This document shows, in pieces, positions 8,784-17,672 of a stretch of DNA of 34,992 bases. Each line of letters opens with the position of its first letter. Positions within the stretch are counted from its first letter, which is position 1. The DNA is taken from positions 1 through 34,992 of the forward strand of contig CALGAO010000095.1 of assembly GCA_937957685.1 (NCBI GenBank), read 5' to 3'. The translations under genes and the position numbers were made by a program. This DNA is from an uncultured Paenibacillaceae bacterium. GTDB taxonomy: Bacteria > Bacillota > Bacilli > Paenibacillales > DA-C8. The notes below the pieces were generated by a model, which had not been told where the DNA came from, did no database searches, and saw nothing but the letters and a program-made list of their open reading frames with translations.

Positions 8784-10385
8784 CTAACCCCCTATCCCGT
8801 TGATAATATCTGTTACGGCCGTTCCGATCGTCTCGCTTAGCACCGCAGGATAGATGCCGATGAGCACGATGAAGGCGACCAGGATGATCATCGGTATCGC
8901 TTCGATCAATCGCGCATCCTTCACTTCCGCGAACCGGGCATCCATCGACCCGTAGGTGATGCGAAGCACCGAGCGGAGCACATAGGCGGAAGCGAGGATG
9001 AGTCCAAGGACGCCAAGCACCGTCAGCACCGGACGCGTGTCGAACAGGCCAACGAACACCAGGAACTCGCTGATGAAACCCGACAGTCCGGGCAGTCCGA
9101 GCAGCGCCAGCCCCGCCGTCAGCAGGATGCTGCTCATGAACGGCATCGACTTGGCCAGTCCTCCCAGCTTCTCCAGCGCGGTGGTTTCCGTCCGTTCATA
9201 GAAGCTGCCGACGAGCAGGAACATCAGCGCGGAGATGAAGCCGTGGGACACCATCTGGAAGATCGCTCCCTTGACGCCGATCTCGGACAGCGACGCGATC
9301 CCCAGCAGCACGATGCCCATATGGCTGATGCTCGAGTAGGCGAGCACCAGCTTGAAGTCGCTCTGCACGAGCGCCAGCACCGCGCCGTACAGGACATTGA
9401 TCACGCCAAGCACCGCGATCAGCAAGGCGTACCTCTCGATCTGCTCCGGGAAGAATTGCATGCCGAAGCGGATCAGACCGTATGCGCCGATCTTGAGCAG
9501 GATGCCGGAGTGCAGCATGACGACGCTGGGCGCCGCTTCCGTATGCACCTTCAGCATCCACGTATGGAACGGGAAGATCGGCAGCTTGATGCCGAAGGCC
9601 AGGAGCAGGAGGAAGAAGATCAGCACGAGCGTTCCCTCATCCAGATGGAACGGACTTTGCGCATAGGCCGCGCTGTTCACATACGAATCGGCGGAGACCA
9701 TGTTGTGCATGATCGTCTCCATGCTGCTGGTGTAGACGTAATCCGCCGAGTTGGCCGTCTCGCGAATCTCGAAGCCGCCGGTGGTGATCATCATGATGAA
9801 GGCCAGCAGCATAAATGCCGATCCGATGCCGTTATAGATCAGGAATTTGTTCGCGGTCTTCTCCCGCTCCTTGTAGCCCCAGATGCCGATCAGGAAGAAG
9901 AGCGGAACGAGCGTCATCTCGAAGAAGATGAAGAACAGGAACAGGTCCTGCGCCGTGAAGACGCCCAGCATGCCGATCTCCATCACCAGGAACCAGATGT
10001 AAAAGGCCTTCCAGCGCTTCTTGATGTGGCTGAACGACGCCAGCGCCGCCATCGTGCTGATGAGCGCTGTCAGGAAGACGAGCGCCAGCGAGATACCATC
10101 GACCGACAGCGAATATCCGAGCTCCAGATAATACTGGACACCTCCTGGCACGAACTCCGTCGGAAGCGGCAGATGAACCCACAAGGCCTGTTCCGCGAAC
10201 TGCCGGCCGCCTCCGAAGTCGAAGCCGCTGAATAGCCAGATGGCGAGCAGGAGCGGCAGCGCCGTGCCCGCCGTGCCCACGATGCGAAGCAGACGTCCGT
10301 TCTCGCTGCGGATGAAGAGCAAGGCCAGTATGCCCACGATCGGCGAGAAAACAAGCAATGACAAGATCGGAATATTATCCAGCAT
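8784..10385 (-). CDS. nuoM: NADH-quinone oxidoreductase subunit M
   Basis: A 533-residue antiporter-like membrane subunit with about 14 helices. Family blocks visible are the F-F-E-M-T-L-V-P-L-F-F helix with its essential Glu, the K-L-P-I-F-P-F-H-T-W-M-L-K-V-H-T-E-A segment, and the S-S-I-S-H-M-G region. It conducts protons in the membrane arm of complex I. I start it at the ATG at 10385, with GGAGG 10 nt upstream; the in-frame TTG at 10394 abuts the ribosome binding site and cannot be the start. It overlaps the end of nuoL by 11 nt, indicating translational coupling. Confidence 0.95.
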   Translation of the reverse strand: MLDNIPILSLLVFSPIVGILALLFIRSENGRLLRIVGTAGTALPLLLAIWLFSGFDFGGGRQFAEQALWVHLPLPTEFVPGGVQYYLELGYSLSVDGISLALVFLTALISTMAALASFSHIKKRWKAFYIWFLVMEIGMLGVFTAQDLFLFFIFFEMTLVPLFFLIGIWGYKEREKTANKFLIYNGIGSAFMLLAFIMMITTGGFEIRETANSADYVYTSSMETIMHNMVSADSYVNSAAYAQSPFHLDEGTLVLIFFLLLLAFGIKLPIFPFHTWMLKVHTEAAPSVVMLHSGILLKIGAYGLIRFGMQFFPEQIERYALLIAVLGVINVLYGAVLALVQSDFKLVLAYSSISHMGIVLLGIASLSEIGVKGAIFQMVSHGFISALMFLLVGSFYERTETTALEKLGGLAKSMPFMSSILLTAGLALLGLPGLSGFISEFLVFVGLFDTRPVLTVLGVLGLILASAYVLRSVLRITYGSMDARFAEVKDARLIEAIPMIILVAFIVLIGIYPAVLSETIGTAVTDIINGIGG

Positions 10386-12264
10386 TGATGACAAACCTCC
10401 ATCCTACGAACGCGACAGCCAGGATAACCAGACCCAGCATCGACACGAGGCCGTAGGTCTGCAGCTGCCCGTTCTGCAATCTGGTGCCGGCCCTGCCGAT
10501 CGCCAGCGTGATGTTCGCGGTCAAACGAACGATGCCGTCCACGATAAATTCGTCGAACAGGTGCAGGAAATATCCGAACACCCGAAGAGGTCTGACGATG
10601 ACATAATCATAGATTTCATCGATATAGAACTTGCGGTAGGACAACCTGTACAGCCATGTGGCCCGGGCCGACAGCCAGTCCTGAGGAATGGTCCGCTTGC
10701 CGTACATCAGCCATCCCAGCAGGATGCCGGCGAGAGCGAAGACGTTCGACAGCACCATCACCAGCACGCTGGCATGATGCTCCGGAGCTTCCCGGGTCAG
10801 CCACGCGGCCAGCCGGTCGCTGCCGGGTATGTTGAAGAAGCCTGCGCCGATCGAGAAGATGGCCAGGAGGATCATCGGCAGTGTCATGACGAGCGGAGAC
10901 TCATGCGCATGTCCCGCCTCCGACGATTCGGCACGCGACTGGCCGGTGAACACGAGGAAGAACAGCCGCGCCATATAGAACGCCGTCAGGAAGGCGGTGA
11001 TGAGCGCCACCCAGAACAGCACCGGGTGCGATGCGTACGCTTCTGCCAGGATGGCGTCCTTCGACCAGAAGCCGGCGAACGGGAAGATGCCGGCGAGAGC
11101 GAGGGCGCCGATGACGAACGTCCAGCCGGTGATTCTCATCTTGCCCATCAGTCCGCCCATCTTGAAGATGTTCTGTTCATGCAGCACATGGATGACGCTG
11201 CCCGCCGCGAGGAACAGGAGCGCCTTGAAGAAGGCGTGCGTGAACAGATGGAAGATGCCGGCCGCATAGGCGCCGATCCCCAGCGCCAGCATCATATAGC
11301 CGAGCTGACTGACGGTGGAGTACGCGAGCACCCGCTTGATATCCGTCTGCGTCAGCGCGATCAGCGCGGCGAAGATCGCGGTGAAGGCGCCGACGATGGC
11401 GACGACCTGCATCGCGCTCTCCGAAGCCTCGAAGACCGGATAGGTGCGGGCCACCAGATAGACGCCAGCCGCGACCATCGTCGCCGCGTGGATCAAGGCG
11501 CTGATCGGCGTCGGACCTTCCATCGCGTCCGGCAACCAGGTATGCAGCGGGAACTGGCCGGACTTGCCAACCGCCCCGATGAAGATCAGGATCGCGATCA
11601 GCGTGGCGAGCCCGCCGGAGATATCTCCGCTGGCGAAGGCATTGCCGATATTCGTGAAGTCGATCGCATGCCCTGGCATATTCCAGACGAGCAACAGGAT
11701 GCCGATGAACAGGCCCACGTCGCCGATCCTCGTGACGATGAACGCTTTCTTGGCGGCGGCCTTCGCCTCCGGCTTCGTATACCAGAAGCCGATCAGGAGG
11801 AACGAACAGACGCCGACGAGCTCCCAGAATATGTATAGCTGGACAATGTTCTCGGAGATGACCAGAGCCAGCATCGAGAACGTGAACAGGGCGACATACG
11901 AGAAAAATACGGTGATGCGCGGATCGTCCTTCATATAGCCCATGGAGTACAGATTCACCAGCAAGCTGACGAACGTGACGATCACCAGCATCAGCGCGTT
12001 GAGCGGATTGACTTCATAACCCATCGCAAGCACGAAGTCTCCCGCCCGTATCCACTCCAGATCATTCCATACATAGGCCATGCCGCCCTCGGCCGTCTGT
12101 TCGAACAGGACGAGCAGAGCCATGACGAAGGATGCCAGGGTGGCGATAACACCGATGACCGGACCGGATCTGTTCGCCGTTCGCCCGATAGCGAGAAGCA
12201 CCAGGAAGGCGATCAGCGGAAACAGGGGGACGAGCCATGCGTATTGTGCATATACAGCTTCCAT
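10375..12264 (-). CDS. nuoL: NADH-quinone oxidoreductase subunit L
   Basis: A 629-residue distal membrane-arm subunit. It has the antiporter fold with the F-W-E-L-V-G-V-C-S-F-L-L-I-G-F block (essential Glu), the G-K-S-G-Q-F-P-L-H-T-W-L-P-D-A-M-E-G-P-T-P-I-S-A-L-I-H-A segment and the Y-S-T-V-S-Q-L-G-Y-M motif. A longer C-terminus follows that in this family forms the lateral helix along the membrane arm. The ATG has AGGAGG 11 nt upstream. The short gap to nuoK can pair CCTA with TAGG next to this ribosome binding site, which might modulate translation; that is only an inference. Confidence 0.95.
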   Translation of the reverse strand: MEAVYAQYAWLVPLFPLIAFLVLLAIGRTANRSGPVIGVIATLASFVMALLVLFEQTAEGGMAYVWNDLEWIRAGDFVLAMGYEVNPLNALMLVIVTFVSLLVNLYSMGYMKDDPRITVFFSYVALFTFSMLALVISENIVQLYIFWELVGVCSFLLIGFWYTKPEAKAAAKKAFIVTRIGDVGLFIGILLLVWNMPGHAIDFTNIGNAFASGDISGGLATLIAILIFIGAVGKSGQFPLHTWLPDAMEGPTPISALIHAATMVAAGVYLVARTYPVFEASESAMQVVAIVGAFTAIFAALIALTQTDIKRVLAYSTVSQLGYMMLALGIGAYAAGIFHLFTHAFFKALLFLAAGSVIHVLHEQNIFKMGGLMGKMRITGWTFVIGALALAGIFPFAGFWSKDAILAEAYASHPVLFWVALITAFLTAFYMARLFFLVFTGQSRAESSEAGHAHESPLVMTLPMILLAIFSIGAGFFNIPGSDRLAAWLTREAPEHHASVLVMVLSNVFALAGILLGWLMYGKRTIPQDWLSARATWLYRLSYRKFYIDEIYDYVIVRPLRVFGYFLHLFDEFIVDGIVRLTANITLAIGRAGTRLQNGQLQTYGLVSMLGLVILAVAFVGWRFVINAG

Positions 12265-12312
12265 GATCGGTTTAGCCTCCTAACGTTGGGAATAGGCTCC
12301 TTGACATTGACT

Positions 12313-12621
12313 TCAGCGCTTCAGTGAATTCATATCGCGCACGTTGGAGCTTCCTCTGCTGCGATAGTAAGCGATCAGGATCGCGATGCCGACGCCTACC
12401 TCCGCTGCGGCGATGGTCATGTTAAACAGGGAGAAGATCTGTCCGGTGAGATTCGGCACGATCCCCCATCTCGAAAAGGCAACCAGATTCAGATTCACCG
12501 CATTGAGCATCAGTTCCACCGACAGCAGCACGATGATGGCGTGTCGCTTCGTGAGGGCCCCGTACAAGCCAATGCAGAACAGGATCGCGGCCAGGATCAG
12601 ATAAGATGCGATCACATTCAT
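12313..12621 (-). CDS. nuoK: NADH-quinone oxidoreductase subunit K
   Basis: A 102-residue subunit with three membrane helices. It shows the conserved V-L-L-S-V-E-L-M-L-N-A-V-N-L block with its buried Glu and the T-I-A-A-A-E-V-G-V-G-I-A-I helix with the second Glu, both part of the proton path in known complex I structures. The start at ATG 12621 lies 4 nt after the nuoJ stop; an upstream ATG at 12672 falls inside nuoJ. Length is normal. Confidence 0.95.
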   Translation of the reverse strand: MNVIASYLILAAILFCIGLYGALTKRHAIIVLLSVELMLNAVNLNLVAFSRWGIVPNLTGQIFSLFNMTIAAAEVGVGIAILIAYYRSRGSSNVRDMNSLKR

Positions 12622-12625
12622 GCGC

Positions 12626-13156
12626 TCATTCCTCCTCCCGCTTGGCGATGATGATCGCGCCGATGAACGCAACCGTGAGCAGGGCGGACATGAGCTCGAA
12701 CGGGATCACATGCTGCGAGAACAGCTGCATGCCGATCTTCTCCGTATTGTTCACCGCGTGCTCAACCGTACTGTCCGGGAATACCGCCTGCTGCACCGAA
12801 TAAAAGACAATGCCGAAGAAGGCCAGGATTCCGATAACCACCAGCACTTGATGCAAGGGGCGCGCGAGCGGCTGCTCGATCTCCTGGTGGTTGGTCATGA
12901 CGATGCCGAAGATCATGAGGATCGTGATCGCGCTCGCGTAGATGAGCACCTGCACGACCGCCACGAACTCAGCCTGCAGCAGGATATAGATGCCGGCGAG
13001 ACTGATGAAGGTGACGGCCAGCGAGATCACCATGTGCACGACCTTCGTAAAGTTGATCATGAACACCGCCCCGCCGATCGCGAGCAAGGCGAACACCAGG
13101 AACATGATGTTAGATCCGCTTCCGAAGAAGCCCAGCATATTGTCGATCCATTGCAT
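12626..13156 (-). CDS. nuoJ: NADH-quinone oxidoreductase subunit J
   Basis: A 176-residue membrane subunit with five predicted helices. The third helix carries the family signature Y-A-S-A-I-T-I-L-M-I-F-G-I-V, the pi-bulge helix that in complex I couples the quinone site to the proton channels. The ATG follows the nuoI stop by 3 nt and nuoK follows closely, so it is an internal operon gene. The last residues are charged (K-R-E-E-E). Confidence 0.95.
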   Translation of the reverse strand: MQWIDNMLGFFGSGSNIMFLVFALLAIGGAVFMINFTKVVHMVISLAVTFISLAGIYILLQAEFVAVVQVLIYASAITILMIFGIVMTNHQEIEQPLARPLHQVLVVIGILAFFGIVFYSVQQAVFPDSTVEHAVNNTEKIGMQLFSQHVIPFELMSALLTVAFIGAIIIAKREEE

Positions 13157-13159
13157 CGG

Positions 13160-13615
13160 TTATTCGGCGCCTCCTTTTTTGGCCTTCAGCAAGGATACGT
13201 TGTTCTCTTCCCGCACATTCGTGTTATTCGCGGTCAGCCACTCCTTGTCCTTGAACAGTTCATCTCTGCTGTATGCAGCCAGCTCGAAGTTGTTCGTCAT
13301 GACGATCGCTTCAGTCGGGCATACCTCCGTGCACAGGTCGCACAGGATGCAGATCTCGAAGTTCAAGTCGAAGGTGTCGATGACCAGCTTGACCTTGCTC
13401 TCCGGATCCGGATTCTTCTTGCCGGTCAGCGTGATGCACTCCGTCGGACAGATGCGCGCGCACTGGTTGCAGACGATGCATTTCTCCGGCTCGAAGTGCT
13501 GCACGCCGCGGAAGCGGTTCGGCATCTTCATCGGTTCGTCCGGATACTTGTACGTCACTTTCTTCTTCGTCATGTTCCGCAGCGTGACGCCCAAACCTTT
13601 GACCAAGCCTTTCAT
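13160..13615 (-). CDS. nuoI: NADH-quinone oxidoreductase subunit I, two [4Fe-4S] ferredoxin-like protein
   Basis: A 151-residue peripheral subunit with two ferredoxin motifs, Cys46-49-52-56 and Cys89-92-95-99, each C-x2-C-x2-C-x3-C-P. These hold clusters N6a and N6b, which pass electrons to NuoB. With NuoEFG absent from this operon, NuoI and NuoB are the only cluster-bearing subunits seen, so an external reductant such as a ferredoxin could dock near here; that is inference from studies of eleven-subunit complexes. The start has AAGGGG upstream. Confidence 0.95.
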   Translation of the reverse strand: MKGLVKGLGVTLRNMTKKKVTYKYPDEPMKMPNRFRGVQHFEPEKCIVCNQCARICPTECITLTGKKNPDPESKVKLVIDTFDLNFEICILCDLCTEVCPTEAIVMTNNFELAAYSRDELFKDKEWLTANNTNVREENNVSLLKAKKGGAE

Positions 13616-13639
13616 CTTATCACCCCTTGTCTGTAAGCT

Positions 13640-14659
13640 TTATCCGTTGATGGCCTTGACGATCTCCATCACGATCGCCGTGACGAAGATGTTCCCGAGT
13701 GACAGCGGCAACAGCACCCTCCATCCGAGGCTCATCAGCTGGTCGATGCGGATGCGGGGCATCGTGCCGCGCAGCCAGATGATGAAGAAGAATACGCCGC
13801 AGAACTTCAGCAGGAACCAGATGAAGCCCGGTATGAACTCCAAAAACGGCGCAGGCGCATGCCATCCGCCGAAGAACAATGTGGTGATGAGTGCGGACAT
13901 CGCGATCATGTACACGTACTCGGTCAGCATGAAGAAGGCGAAACGAAAGCCGCTGTACTCCACGTGATAGCCAGCGACCAGCTCGGACTCCGCTTCCGGC
14001 AGGTCGAAGGGCGTGCGGTTCAGCTCCGCGATCGCCGAGATGACGAACACGACAAACGCGAGAATCTGCGGGATGAAGTTCCAGTTCCAGAACCATCCGG
14101 CCTGGCCTTCCACGATCCCCCTCAGATTCATCGTGCCGCTCATCAGGACGACGCCCACCGCCGAGATGACAAGCGGGATCGCATAGCTGACCAGCTGCGC
14201 GGCCGAACGCATGCCGCCGATCAGCGCGTATTTGTTGTTCGATGCCCAGCCGCCCAGCACGATGCCAATCACCGTAAGGCCTGACAGAGCCACGTAATAG
14301 AGCACGCCGATGTCGAGATCGGCAAAATACATATGCTCCGAGTACGGGATGGTGGCCAGCACCACGAAGGATGGCACGAAGGCGATCACCGGCGCCAGCT
14401 TGAAGAGAGGGCGATCCGCCTTCTCCGGGATGACGTCCTCCTTGATCAGAAGCTTGAGCACATCCGCAGGCGTCTGCAGCAGGCCAAACTTGCCCGTGCG
14501 ATTCGGACCTATGCGCGATTGCATATAGCCGAGGATCTTCCGCTCCGCATAGATCGCATATGTAACCATGAACAGGATGATGAGCAGCAGCACGACTGCC
14601 ATCAGGAAAAATGTCAGGAAACTGCCCCACGTCAGAGGCCTCGTCAGCAATTCGCCCAT
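13640..14659 (-). CDS. nuoH: NADH-quinone oxidoreductase subunit H
   Basis: A 339-residue membrane subunit with eight or nine helices that forms the quinone entry site next to NuoB and NuoD. Signature blocks are the A-E-R-K-I-L-G-Y-M-Q-S-R-I-G-P-N-R-T-G stretch and, later, E-L-N-R-T-P-F-D-L-P-E-A-E-S-E-L-V-A-G-Y. The ATG is joined to the nuoD stop as TGATG, with GGAGG 10 nt upstream, so translation is coupled. A TTG three bases earlier is an alternative start. Confidence 0.95.
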   Translation of the reverse strand: MGELLTRPLTWGSFLTFFLMAVVLLLIILFMVTYAIYAERKILGYMQSRIGPNRTGKFGLLQTPADVLKLLIKEDVIPEKADRPLFKLAPVIAFVPSFVVLATIPYSEHMYFADLDIGVLYYVALSGLTVIGIVLGGWASNNKYALIGGMRSAAQLVSYAIPLVISAVGVVLMSGTMNLRGIVEGQAGWFWNWNFIPQILAFVVFVISAIAELNRTPFDLPEAESELVAGYHVEYSGFRFAFFMLTEYVYMIAMSALITTLFFGGWHAPAPFLEFIPGFIWFLLKFCGVFFFIIWLRGTMPRIRIDQLMSLGWRVLLPLSLGNIFVTAIVMEIVKAING

Positions 14660-15759
14660 CAAGCGTCGACCTCCCCTACGACGATATCCGTCGCGCCCAG
14701 GATCGTGATCAGATTCGTGATGCTCTCACCGACCAGCAGCTTCGGCAGGATCTGAAGATTGACGAAGGACGGCCTTCTGAACTTGAGACGATAAGGGCTG
14801 TCCTTGCCTTTGGACACGACGTAGCAGCCGATCTCACCCCGAGGAGATTCGACGCGCGAGTACACTTCCCCTTCCGGCGGACGAAGCACGCGAGGCACCT
14901 TGGCCATCACGGGCCCTTCCGGGAACATCTCGACCGCTTGCTCGAGGATGCGAAGGCTCTGCTTGATCTCTTCGATGCGGAGGAGATATCTCGCATAGCA
15001 ATCCCCTTCCGTCCTCGTCGGAACATCGAATTCGAAGCGGTCGTAGACGCTGTATGGCTGATCCTTGCGCAGGTCGCGCTTCACGCCCGTGCAGCGCAGA
15101 TTGGCGCCGCTCAGGCCATAATCGATGGCCGTTTGCGCATCGTAACGGCCCACGCCCTTGATGCGGGCGAGGAATATCTCATTGCCGCTGACCAGATCAT
15201 CGTACAGCTTCAGGCGTTCCCGCATGTAAGGAACGAAGTCGCGCACCTTCTGGATCCAGCCGTCCGGCGCATCCCATTTGACGCCGCCAACGCGCATATA
15301 GAAGTAGGTCAGGCGCGCGCCGCACAATTCGTTGAACAGCTCGATGATGATCTCGCGGTCGCGGAAGGCGAACAGGAATGGACTCATCGCCCCGATGTCG
15401 AGCAGATACGTTCCCCACCAGAGGAGATGGCTGGCGATCCGCTGCAGCTCCATCACGATGACGCGCAGGAACTCGGCTCGCTCCGGAACCTCCAGCTGCA
15501 TGAGCTTCTCCACCGCCGACACGAGCACATAGTTGTTGGTCATGGCGGACACGTAATCCATGCGGTCCGTATAAGGAATGATCTGCGTATAATTCAGGTT
15601 CTCCGCCAGCTTCTCCGTTCCGCGGTGCAGGTAGCCCATCACCGGCGTAGCTTCCTTGATGATCTCCCCGTCGATCTTCACGACGATGCGGAACACGCCG
15701 TGCGTGCTCGGATGCTGCGGGCCCACGTTCAGCAACAATTCTTCCGTGCGTAATGCCAT
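14659..15759 (-). CDS. nuoD: NADH-quinone oxidoreductase subunit D
   Basis: A 366-residue peripheral subunit homologous to the large subunit of [NiFe] hydrogenases; it lines the quinone pocket with NuoB. The N-terminal G-P-Q-H-P-S-T-H-G motif, the G-Y-L-H-R-G-T-E-K motif and the C-terminal G-A-T-D-I-V-V-G-E-V-D end are family hallmarks. The nickel-binding cysteines of hydrogenases are absent, as expected. I start it at ATG 15759, with GGAGG 7 nt upstream, rather than the GTG at 15765. It is a separate gene from nuoC, unlike the fused nuoCD of enterobacteria. Confidence 0.95.
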   Translation of the reverse strand: MALRTEELLLNVGPQHPSTHGVFRIVVKIDGEIIKEATPVMGYLHRGTEKLAENLNYTQIIPYTDRMDYVSAMTNNYVLVSAVEKLMQLEVPERAEFLRVIVMELQRIASHLLWWGTYLLDIGAMSPFLFAFRDREIIIELFNELCGARLTYFYMRVGGVKWDAPDGWIQKVRDFVPYMRERLKLYDDLVSGNEIFLARIKGVGRYDAQTAIDYGLSGANLRCTGVKRDLRKDQPYSVYDRFEFDVPTRTEGDCYARYLLRIEEIKQSLRILEQAVEMFPEGPVMAKVPRVLRPPEGEVYSRVESPRGEIGCYVVSKGKDSPYRLKFRRPSFVNLQILPKLLVGESITNLITILGATDIVVGEVDA

Positions 15760-15761
15760 GC

Positions 15762-16763
15762 TCACACCTCCGGATCCAGCGGTTCATAGTCTTTGCGAAG
15801 AGGATGTCCTGCCCAATCATCCGGCAGCAGGATGCGGCGCAGATCGGGATGTCCAGGGAACTGAATGCCGAGCAGGTCGTAAACCTCACGCTCCGGCCAG
15901 TTCGCCGTGCTCCACACCGGGGTCACCGATGCAATGCTGGGCGCATCCCGATCTGTGCGCACTTTCAGGCAATACTTCTCACCGGTCTGGAATGACTCGA
16001 TATGATAAACCACTTCCATGTAGGTTTCATAATCCACGCCCGACAGATTGATCAGATAGTCGAGCTTAAGGGATTGCTTCAACAGCTTCGCCGTCTTCAG
16101 CCAGTGCTCGTTCTTCACGACGACCACCGGCAGATGGCTGTCCACCTCGTTGATATATTGATCCTCAACCGCATCGGGGGCGACCTGATCCCGGATCAGC
16201 GCCACGATCTTGTCCAGCAGCGGCTGGTTCGGGGAAGGTTCCTTCGGCGCCGGCTCTGCTCCCTCGCCTTCGTCTCCTCCGCCTGCGGCCGCTTTGGCCG
16301 CTGCCTTCGCCGCCAGTGCGGCTGCCCTTCTCGCCTCGCGCTCGGCAGGATCGAGCCGCTTCGGCTTCTCCCCATCACCGGCAGGCGCTTCACCCGCAGC
16401 CTGAGCCGCCGCCCTGGCCGCCAGCGCTGCCGCCCTTCTCGCCTCGCGTTCGGCAGGGTCGAGCCGCTTCGGTTTCTCGCCGTCACTCGCAGGCGCCTCG
16501 CCAGAAGCCGCTTGCCGGCCGGATGTTTCCGCTTTCACACCGCTGCTCGCAGGGCCTTCATTCCTGCCCGCAGCACCTGTGCCGCCCTCCGGTGCTTCCG
16601 CAGGCTTCGCTTCGGCTGCGCTTCCCTTCTCCGCAGGCTGCTCTGCCGACGCTTCGCCCTGTGCGGCTGCTTCCGGTTTCGTTGTATCCTTCGCCGCAGG
16701 GGCTTCGCCGCTCGCGGCCGCCTGTTGCTCCTGCAGCTGCTCCTGATCCTTATGTTCAGTCAC
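15762..16763 (-). CDS. nuoC: NADH-quinone oxidoreductase subunit C with long repetitive N-terminal extension
   Basis: A 333-residue protein. Only residues about 178-333 are the NuoC (30 kDa) domain, recognised by the Y-H-I-E-S-F region and the E-R-E-V-Y-D-L-L-G-I-Q-F-x-G-H-P-D-L-R-R-I-L-L-P-D-D-W segment with the C-terminal P-L-R-K-D-Y. It supports NuoD in the peripheral arm. Residues 1-177 are Ala/Glu/Pro/Lys-rich and probably disordered. They contain two adjacent 36-residue repeats (88-123 and 124-159) that are 33/36 identical. The GTG start overlaps the nuoB end by 8 nt, with no nearby alternative ATG. The extension roughly doubles the usual length. No stop or frameshift is seen, so it is translated as one chain. 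Confidence 0.93.
   Translation of the reverse strand: MTEHKDQEQLQEQQAAASGEAPAAKDTTKPEAAAQGEASAEQPAEKGSAAEAKPAEAPEGGTGAAGRNEGPASSGVKAETSGRQAASGEAPASDGEKPKRLDPAEREARRAAALAARAAAQAAGEAPAGDGEKPKRLDPAEREARRAAALAAKAAAKAAAGGGDEGEGAEPAPKEPSPNQPLLDKIVALIRDQVAPDAVEDQYINEVDSHLPVVVVKNEHWLKTAKLLKQSLKLDYLINLSGVDYETYMEVVYHIESFQTGEKYCLKVRTDRDAPSIASVTPVWSTANWPEREVYDLLGIQFPGHPDLRRILLPDDWAGHPLRKDYEPLDPEV
16287..16502 (-). repeat. 108-bp tandem duplication inside nuoC
   Basis: Unit 1 is 16395-16502 and unit 2 is 16287-16394, directly adjacent and in frame (36 codons each). By my codon-by-codon comparison 16 codons differ silently and 3 change the residue (Ser/Gly, Arg/Lys, Gln/Lys). Each unit reads G-E-A-P-A-x-D-G-E-K-P-K-R-L-D-P followed by a helical Ala/Arg/Glu stretch. 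Confidence 0.9.
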
Positions 16764-17277
16764 GATCTGTCACCCGCTTCCCTGTCTTCGCTTCGTAACG
16801 AATCTTCTCCTGAAGCTTGTTGATGCCATAGATAAGAGCAGCCGGATTCGGCGGGCAACCGGGTATGTAGACATCGACAGGGACGATCTGGTCGACGCCC
16901 TTGACGACGGAATATGATTTGACATACGGGCCGCCGGCCGTGGCGCAAGACCCCATGGCGATCACCCATTTCGGCTCCGGCATCTGATCATACAGCCGCC
17001 TGAGCAGGGGGGCCATCTTCTTCGTGACCGTGCCTGCCACGATCATCACATCCGCTTGCCGGGGCGATGCGCGGAAGATGACGCCGAACCGGTCCAGATC
17101 ATAGTGCGACGCCCCCGTCCCCATCATCTCGATCGCGCAGCAAGCCAGACCGAACTGCAGCGGCCAGAGCGAATGGCTGCGCGCCCAGCCCTTGATCTGC
17201 TCCAGCGTGCCCAGGAATACATTGCGTTGCAACTGTTCTTGCTCTTCCAATGTGACTGTGCTCAGATCGAATTCCAT
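16756..17277 (-). CDS. nuoB: NADH-quinone oxidoreductase subunit B, N2 cluster subunit
   Basis: A 173-residue peripheral subunit that carries the last iron-sulfur cluster (N2), which reduces quinone. The four ligands are visible: the tandem pair Cys46-Cys47 in G-L-A-C-C-A-I-E, Cys111 in M-G-S-C-A, and Cys141 in I-P-G-C-P-P. Length is normal. The ATG has AAGG 7 nt upstream and lies 16 nt inside the nuoA end, so the two are coupled. Confidence 0.96.
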   Translation of the reverse strand: MEFDLSTVTLEEQEQLQRNVFLGTLEQIKGWARSHSLWPLQFGLACCAIEMMGTGASHYDLDRFGVIFRASPRQADVMIVAGTVTKKMAPLLRRLYDQMPEPKWVIAMGSCATAGGPYVKSYSVVKGVDQIVPVDVYIPGCPPNPAALIYGINKLQEKIRYEAKTGKRVTDRD

Positions 17278-17630
17278 TTCAGCACCTTCTTCTTCCAGGC
17301 ATAGATCAATCCTACTACGAGCAATGCGACAAATATGAACATTTCGATCAGGGCGAACAGACCCAATTTGTCAAAGGCGACCGCCCATGGATACAGGAAA
17401 GCGGTCTCAACATCAAAAATGACAAACATCAGCGCGAACAGATAGTAGCGAATATTGAATCTGATATGGCTTTCGCCAACGGGGATATTGCCGCTCTCAT
17501 AGGTGGACAGCTTCTTCTCATCCGGCTTGTGCGGACGGAGCAATCTGCCCAGCGAAAGCGCGACAATCGGCAATAGAATGCCCAGTGCGATAAAGATGAC
17601 CACAATGACGTAATTGTTGCCGAAACCCAT
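17262..17630 (-). CDS. nuoA: NADH-quinone oxidoreductase subunit A
   Basis: A 122-residue membrane subunit with three helices, the first gene of the operon. The conserved loop K-L-S-T-Y-E-S-G-N-I-P-V-G (lacking the Cys found in many relatives) and the F-V-I-F-D-V-E-T-A-F-L-Y-P-W helix identify it. Its first loop reaches the quinone site between NuoH and NuoD. GGAGG lies a few bases ahead of the ATG and a sigma-A promoter sits about 43 nt upstream. Confidence 0.95.
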   Translation of the reverse strand: MGFGNNYVIVVIFIALGILLPIVALSLGRLLRPHKPDEKKLSTYESGNIPVGESHIRFNIRYYLFALMFVIFDVETAFLYPWAVAFDKLGLFALIEMFIFVALLVVGLIYAWKKKVLKWNSI

Positions 17631-17672
17631 CTAACCGCCTCCGTTCATGGATTGTTCACAAATTTCCCATCA

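Noticed and set aside
10240..11838. A 532-codon plus-strand frame opposite nuoL and nuoM
   Set aside because: Its product is rich in Arg, Asp, His and Gln with no known fold. It mirrors the codon bias of the strongly supported nuo genes on the other strand.
17643..17661. Complete Rex operator in the nuo leader
   Set aside because: Only one half site (TTCACAA) fits; the other half matches at about two of seven bases.
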